DNA of 64,000 nt, from contig NZ_VCNP01000035.1 in the NCBI RefSeq assembly GCF_006782915.1, positions 1 to 64,000 of the forward strand, in the 5' to 3' direction. How positions within the stretch are numbered: position 1 is the first letter of the stretch; each line of letters begins with the position of its first letter. The position numbers and the translations under genes are program-made. Positions 59,347 to 64,000 of this stretch are shown here, one piece after another. The notes below the pieces were generated by a model. It was not told the origin of the DNA. It worked only from the letters and a program-made list of their open reading frames with translations, and ran no database searches. This stretch comes from Streptomyces calvus. GTDB lineage: Bacteria > Actinomycetota > Actinomycetes > Streptomycetales > Streptomycetaceae.

Positions 59347-59492
59347 GGGCCTGGGGCACCTCCGGACGTGGGCGCGGGAGAAGGGGCCCGCCGCTCGGGG
59401 CCCCTCCCTCCGTACGGACGACGGGCAGCGGCCGTTCAGACGCGGCCGGTCCGTCTGGAACCACCCGGGACGATGAGGCAGTCTCTTCCCCT

Positions 59493-61448
59493 GTGGTGAG
59501 CCTCCTTCCGAACCCGGCCCTGCCCGACGAACCCTCCACGCACATGGTGGTGTGCGGTGACGACGGCCTGGCGCACCGGCTCGCCGCCGAACTCCGCGGT
59601 GTCTACCGCGAACAGGTGACCCTCGTCGTGCCGCCGGCCGGGCGGTGCGTCCGGCAGCCGGTCGTCGGGCGGGCCCGCGCGGCCTCCGCGGCCCTCCTCG
59701 ACCGGGTCGTGACCGCCGTGAACCGGGGCAACGGCGGCCCCGAAGGGGCCTCGGCCGCCGGAGAGCGGGTCGTGGAGGCCGCCGAACCGACGGAGGCCGT
59801 GCTCGCGGCGGTCGGAGTGGAACGGGCCGCCGCGCTGGCGCTGGTGTACGACGACGACGAGACCAACATCCGCGCCGCCCTGACCGCCCGCCGGCTCAAC
59901 CCCCGGCTGCGGCTGGTGCTGCGCCTCTACAACCGGCGGCTCGGCCAGCACATCGAGGAACTCCTCGACCAGGCGGCCGAGTTGGCGGGCGGCGGAACGG
60001 TGCGCGGAGGGCCCGGCGCGGACATCGCCACGACCGTGCTGTCCGACGCGGACACCACCGCGCCGGCGCTGGTCGCCACCGCGCTCGTCGGCACCAGCAA
60101 GGTCGTCGACGCGGAAGGACTGCTGCTGCGGGCCGTGGAGCGCCGGCCGCCACGGCCGGGCGAGGTCGCCGACCCGGGACTGTGCACGCTGGCCCTGCTG
60201 TCCGCGACGAGCAACGACCCGGCCGGCGCGGAGGGTTCGGAGGACAGCGGCGACCAGGGGCCCCAACTGCTGCCCGACGCCACGGCGGTGGCGGCGGCGA
60301 CCGGACGCGGCACGGTCGTGCTGGAGCAGGTGTCGTACTCGGGGCCGTCGTTGCCCGGCCGGCGCGGCGGGGTGCCGCCGTTCGCCTCGCTGTTCTCGCG
60401 TCGGCTGCGGTGGTCACTGGCCGGGCTGGTGGCGGCGGTGCTCGCGCTGGCGGTCGCGCTGACCCTGGTGACCCGGGACCATCCGCTGCACGCCACGTAC
60501 GTCACCCTGCTCGACCTGTTCGCGATCAACGAGCCGGCGCACAACGAGACCGCCGGGCGGCAGGTGCTGCAACTGCTGTCCGGACTGGTCGGGTTGCTGC
60601 TGCTGCCGGTGCTGCTGGCGGCGGTGCTGGAGGCGCTGGGGACGTTCCGCACGGCGTCGTCGCTGCGGAAGCCGCCGCGCGGGCTGAGCGGACACGTGGT
60701 GCTGCTCGGACTCGGCAAGATCGGGACGCGGGTGCTGACGCGACTGCGGGAACTGCACATCCCGGTGGTGTGCGTCGAGGCCGACCCGGAGGCGCGGGGC
60801 ATGGCCACGGCACGGCGGTTACGGGTGCCGGTGGTGCTGGGGGACGTCACGCAGGAGGGTGTCCTGGAGGCCGCGAAGATTCACCGCGCCGACGCGCTGC
60901 TGGCCCTGACCAGCGCGGACACCACGAACCTGGAGGCGGTGCTGTACGCGCGGTCCGTACGTCCCGACCTGCGGGCGGTCCTGCGGCTGTACGACGACGA
61001 CTTCGCGAAGGCCGTCTACCGGACGCTGCGGACCGCGCACCCGGGCGCCCTGACCCGCAGCCGGAGCGTGTCCCATCTGGCCGCGCCCGCGTTCGCCGGG
61101 GCGATGATGGGCCGGCAGATCCTGGGAGCGATCCCGGTCGAACGGCGGGTGCTGCTGTTCGCGGCGGTGTCCGTGGGCGGGCTGGCGCAGTTGGAGGGCC
61201 GGACCGTGGGCGAGGCGTTCCGGGCCGGCGCGTGGCGGGTGCTGGCACTGGACACGGCCGGACGGGCGGACACGGCCGGGCGGGCGGACACGGGCGCGGG
61301 CGCGGAGGACGCTCCCGGTGCCGGGCTGGTGTGGGACCTGCCCGACACGTATGTGCTGCGCGGCGAGGACCGGGTGGTGCTGGCGGCCACCCGGCGGGGC
61401 CTGGCGGAACTGCTGGGGCGGCGCCGGGGCGCGGGCGCGAGCCGCTGA
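59493..61448 (+). CDS. RCK-domain channel-like protein with degenerate pore
   Basis: 651 aa. An N-terminal NAD-binding RCK-like domain (VVCGDDGLAHRLAAEL...) is followed by a membrane module at about 310-395: helix SLAGLVAAVLALAVALTLV, a loop ATYVTLLDLFAINEPAHN where a K+ channel would carry TxGYGD, and helix LLSGLVGLLLLPVLLAAVLEAL. A second RCK domain (HVVLLGLGKIGTRVLTRLRE, with GDVTQEGVLEAAKI) follows. A short AGRADTAGRADTGAG repeat interrupts the end. GTG at 59493 or 59496 is the start. Confidence 0.87.
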   Translation: MVSLLPNPALPDEPSTHMVVCGDDGLAHRLAAELRGVYREQVTLVVPPAGRCVRQPVVGRARAASAALLDRVVTAVNRGNGGPEGASAAGERVVEAAEPTEAVLAAVGVERAAALALVYDDDETNIRAALTARRLNPRLRLVLRLYNRRLGQHIEELLDQAAELAGGGTVRGGPGADIATTVLSDADTTAPALVATALVGTSKVVDAEGLLLRAVERRPPRPGEVADPGLCTLALLSATSNDPAGAEGSEDSGDQGPQLLPDATAVAAATGRGTVVLEQVSYSGPSLPGRRGGVPPFASLFSRRLRWSLAGLVAAVLALAVALTLVTRDHPLHATYVTLLDLFAINEPAHNETAGRQVLQLLSGLVGLLLLPVLLAAVLEALGTFRTASSLRKPPRGLSGHVVLLGLGKIGTRVLTRLRELHIPVVCVEADPEARGMATARRLRVPVVLGDVTQEGVLEAAKIHRADALLALTSADTTNLEAVLYARSVRPDLRAVLRLYDDDFAKAVYRTLRTAHPGALTRSRSVSHLAAPAFAGAMMGRQILGAIPVERRVLLFAAVSVGGLAQLEGRTVGEAFRAGAWRVLALDTAGRADTAGRADTGAGAEDAPGAGLVWDLPDTYVLRGEDRVVLAATRRGLAELLGRRRGAGASR

Positions 61449-61632
61449 CCGCCCGGCCGGCACCGGTGTCCCGCGCCGGCGCCGCCGGGGTGGGCGGTTC
61501 CGTCACCGGTGCCGCCCCGGCGGCCCCGCCGTCCGCCGTCAGGTCCTGTCGTTCGGACCGTCCCGGTGTCGCGGTGCCCGGGCCGGTCGGACGGCACCCG
61601 CCGCACGGCCGGGCTGGTCCGGACGACCGGCC

Positions 61633-63462
61633 CTACGGCCTGGGCAGGTGGCGTTCCGCGAAGTCGAGTTCCAGGCGTACCTGCTTGATGCGTTCGTCGA
61701 CGACGAGGGAGCCGTGGCCGGCGTCGTAGCGGTACACCTCGTGCACCGCGCCGCGGGACTCCAGGCGCTTGACGTAGTTCTCGATCTGGCGGATGGGGCA
61801 GCGCGGGTCGTTGACGCCGGCCGAGATGTACACCGGGGCCTTGACGCGGTCGACGTACGTGATCGGGGAGGACGCCTCGAAGCGGTCGGGAACCTCCTCC
61901 GGCGTGCCGCCGAGCAGCGTGCGGTCCATCGCCTTCAGCGCCTCCATCTCGTCGTGGTACGCCGTGACGTAGTCGGCGACCGGAACGGCCGCGATGCCCA
62001 CCGCCCACGCGTCGGGCTGGACGCCGAGGCCGAGCAGGGTGAGGTAGCCGCCCCAGGAGCCGCCGGTGAGGACCAGCCGGTCCGGGTCGGCGAGGCCGGA
62101 GCCGATCGCCCACTCGCGGACCGCGGCGATGTCCTCCAGCTCGATCAGACCCACCCGGTGCTTCAGCGCGTCGGTCCAGGCACGGCCGTAGCCGGTGGAG
62201 CCGCGGTAGTTGACGCGGACGACCGCGTAACCGTGGTCGACCCAGGCCGCCGGGCCCGCCGCGAAGGAGTCGCTGTCGTGCCAGGTGGGGCCGCCGTGGA
62301 TGTCGAAGACCGTCGGCAGCGGGCCGGTCGCGCCGGCCGGCTTCTGCACCAGGGCGTGGATCCGGCCGCCGGGGCCCTCCACCCACACGTCCTCCACCGG
62401 CACCGAGCCGGGCGACTTCATCCCGGGCGGGTCCAGCACCACACCGCCCGTCGTGGAACGCACCGCCGGCGGTTCCGCCGCCGACGACCACAGGTACTCG
62501 ACGCTGCCGTCCGGCCGGGCCGTCGCGCCGGAGACCGCGCCGCGCGGGGTGGGGATCTCCACCAGGCGGCGCTCGGCCAGGTCGTAGCGGAACAGCTCGC
62601 CGCGCGCCTCGAAGCCGTGCGCGATGAGCAGGGCGGAGCCGTCCGGGTACCACTCGGCGCTCACGTCGCCGGGCAGCTCCAGCGCGAGGTCCGTCTGCTG
62701 CCCCGTCGCCACGTCCCACACCATGGGCTCCCAGCGCCCGCGCCGCTGGTGGCCCACGAGCAGCCGGGTGTCACCCTCGACCGGCGCGAAGCCGAGCACC
62801 TCCAGGCCGAGTTCCCGCGTGCCGCCCTCGGTGTCGTCGAGCTCGGCGACCGTGGTGCCGTCGGGACGCATCACGCGCAGCGCCGAGTGCATCGCGTCGC
62901 CGTGCTCGGTGTGTTCCACGGCGATCAGCGAACCGTCGTGGGACAGGTCGCCGACGCCCGCCGACTCGCGGTGCCGGTACAGCTCCACCGGCGCCTCACC
63001 GGTGCGGGCCAGGTGGATCGTCGTACCGTCCTCGTCCGTGGAGCGGCCCACGACCGCCGTACGGCCGTCCCGGCCGAGCGCCAGACCGGCGGGGTAGGAC
63101 GGGTCCAGGCCCGGCGCGGCGAGTTCGTCCTCGCCGCCCGTGAAGCGCTGGCGGCGCCACACGCCGAACTCGTCGCCGTCCTTGTCGTCGAACCACCAGA
63201 TCCACTCGCCGTCCGGCGAGAGCACCCCGTCCGTCGTGCCGTTGGGCCGGTCCGTCACCTGGCGCTGCTCGCCCGTGGAGCGGTCCCAGGCGTACAGCTC
63301 GTACGTCCCCGTCGCGTTCGACACGAACAGGGAGCGGTCGGGGGCGTCCTCCGCCCAGTCGGGCAGGGACACCCGGGGCGCCCGGAAGCGCTTCTCCCAC
63401 TCGGGCATGTCCTCGGTCTGGTCCGGCCGGTCCGGCGCGTCGGACCCGTTGCTCTCAGTCAT
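61633..63462 (-). CDS. S9 family peptidase (prolyl oligopeptidase / acylaminoacyl peptidase type)
   Basis: 609 aa. N-terminal beta-propeller blades (about 40-340) and a C-terminal alpha/beta hydrolase domain: FDIHGGPTWHDSD oxyanion strand, nucleophile GGSWGGYLTLLG, Asp in GVNDPRCP and His in DAGHGSLV. Cytoplasmic; no signal peptide. ATG at 63462. The 5' side faces the SURF1-family gene (divergent, 259 bp). Confidence 0.94.
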   Translation of the reverse strand: MTESNGSDAPDRPDQTEDMPEWEKRFRAPRVSLPDWAEDAPDRSLFVSNATGTYELYAWDRSTGEQRQVTDRPNGTTDGVLSPDGEWIWWFDDKDGDEFGVWRRQRFTGGEDELAAPGLDPSYPAGLALGRDGRTAVVGRSTDEDGTTIHLARTGEAPVELYRHRESAGVGDLSHDGSLIAVEHTEHGDAMHSALRVMRPDGTTVAELDDTEGGTRELGLEVLGFAPVEGDTRLLVGHQRRGRWEPMVWDVATGQQTDLALELPGDVSAEWYPDGSALLIAHGFEARGELFRYDLAERRLVEIPTPRGAVSGATARPDGSVEYLWSSAAEPPAVRSTTGGVVLDPPGMKSPGSVPVEDVWVEGPGGRIHALVQKPAGATGPLPTVFDIHGGPTWHDSDSFAAGPAAWVDHGYAVVRVNYRGSTGYGRAWTDALKHRVGLIELEDIAAVREWAIGSGLADPDRLVLTGGSWGGYLTLLGLGVQPDAWAVGIAAVPVADYVTAYHDEMEALKAMDRTLLGGTPEEVPDRFEASSPITYVDRVKAPVYISAGVNDPRCPIRQIENYVKRLESRGAVHEVYRYDAGHGSLVVDERIKQVRLELDFAERHLPRP

Positions 63463-63721
63463 GGCCCCATACTGCCCGTCCCGGCGGACATCGCGCCGCC
63501 GAGGTCTCCAGCCTGTGGACAACTTCCACATGATCTTCCACCGGACCGTCCACGGCGCTGTCCACCGCGCCGTCCACCGCACCGTCCGCCCGACGGCCGC
63601 CCCGGCCCCGTCGGCCCGGCTCGTCCGGCCCCGTCGGCCCGGCTCGTCCCTGCTCGTCCCGGCCCGTCGCGGGCGGACCCCGCGGGACGGGAACCGGCCG
63701 CGGACCCGTACCGTTGAGGGC

Positions 63722-64000
63722 GTGTACCGGTTTCTGCTGACGCCCCGCTGGTGGGGGATCAACGTCTTCGTGCTGCTCGCCATCCCCTTCTGCATCTTCA
63801 TGGGGTCGTGGCAGCTCGGCCGGTTCGAGGACCGGGTGGACGACCACCGCGACGCCGAGGCGCGGGTCACCTCCGACAAGCGGGAGGCGGCCAGGCCGCT
63901 GGACGAGCTGCTGCCCGTGACCAAGGCCACCTCCGGCAAGCAGACCACCGCGACCGGCCGGTACGACACCCAGCTCCTGGTGCCCGACCGGAAGCTGGAC
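63722..64000 (+). CDS. SURF1-family protein (partial, C-terminus beyond window)
   Basis: VYRFLLTPRWWGINVFVLLAIPFCIFMGSWQLGRFEDRVDDHRDAEARV is the SURF1 N-terminus: a membrane helix followed by the conserved LGxWQLxR-type motif. SURF1 proteins assist cytochrome c oxidase assembly. Only 93 codons are visible. GTG at 63722 is the only good start in frame. Confidence 0.9.
   Translation, partial: MYRFLLTPRWWGINVFVLLAIPFCIFMGSWQLGRFEDRVDDHRDAEARVTSDKREAARPLDELLPVTKATSGKQTTATGRYDTQLLVPDRKLD

Noticed and set aside
1..64000. CRISPR array
   Set aside because: No regularly spaced 20-40-bp direct repeats with unique spacers; the repeat arrays seen are short tandem or degenerate intergenic repeats and no cas genes are present.

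Overview
The window is high-GC actinobacterial chromosome, almost certainly Streptomyces. Gene order and content match the conserved core that carries bldG, crp and wblA in S. coelicolor: H+-pyrophosphatase, anti-sigma factor, BldG, MrfA-type helicase, a Tad-type secretion locus, acetyl-CoA synthetase, NhaA, MarP, endonuclease III, Crp, two ArsA-like ATPases, WblA and a class A penicillin-binding protein. GTG starts, stop/start overlaps (GTGA, ATGA) and Lipobox and zinc-ribbon proteins are typical of the genus. Assignments come from reading the translations; no database search was run.

Left arm (1-40.9 kb, chromosomal core). 1-3613 is the minus-strand block hppA / anti-sigma factor / bldG. 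It diverges from the helicase, which runs tail-to-tail into a seven-gene minus-strand Tad-like operon (6112-11505) encoding a CpaE-like ATPase, a CpaF/TadA ATPase, TadB and TadC membrane proteins, a short pilin-like protein and two TadE-like proteins. 12-19 kb holds a HAD hydrolase, a degenerate Fic-like protein, a MinD/CooC-like ATPase, a deacetylase-like lipoprotein and a SulP-carbonic anhydrase fusion. 19.5-25 kb holds acs, nhaA, a holin-like membrane protein and an alpha/beta hydrolase. 25-31 kb is a maintenance block (marP, Nudix, nth, crp, MBL-fold, Nudix). 31.7-35.7 kb is the conserved RidA / DUF4177 / ArsA-pair / wblA cluster, followed by the penicillin-binding protein, a YqeY-like protein, a phosphoesterase and a Pr6Pr membrane protein.

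Integrated element (40,921-53,653). A tRNA-Pro(CGG) gene is the attachment site of a 12.7-kb actinomycete integrative and conjugative element of the pSAM2 type. It is bounded by a 43-bp direct repeat of the tRNA 3' end. From the left it carries int, xis, a RepSA-like initiator, spread genes, an FtsK/SpoIIIE-type transfer ATPase, a small regulator, a GntR/UTRA (KorSA-like) repressor and a divergent Nudix gene (Pif-like). Right of these lie a kinase-like cassette, a non-coding region with nested palindromes and a perfect Streptomyces parS site, and accessory genes including an AT-richer gene for a probable HEPN (ApeA-like) protein. A repeated ACTCGTCTA-type sequence precedes the regulatory genes and probably forms the element's repressor regulon. 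The element places a new 18-bp hairpin after the tRNA; the displaced host terminator survives beyond attR.

Right arm (53.7-64 kb). Next to attR is a frameshifted amidase remnant. It is followed by a ComB-like phosphatase, a TetR regulator divergent from an FAD monooxygenase with three operator-like repeats between them, a zinc-ribbon protein, a YraQ-like permease with its TIGR03943-type partner, an RCK-domain channel-like protein, an S9 peptidase and the start of a SURF1-family gene.
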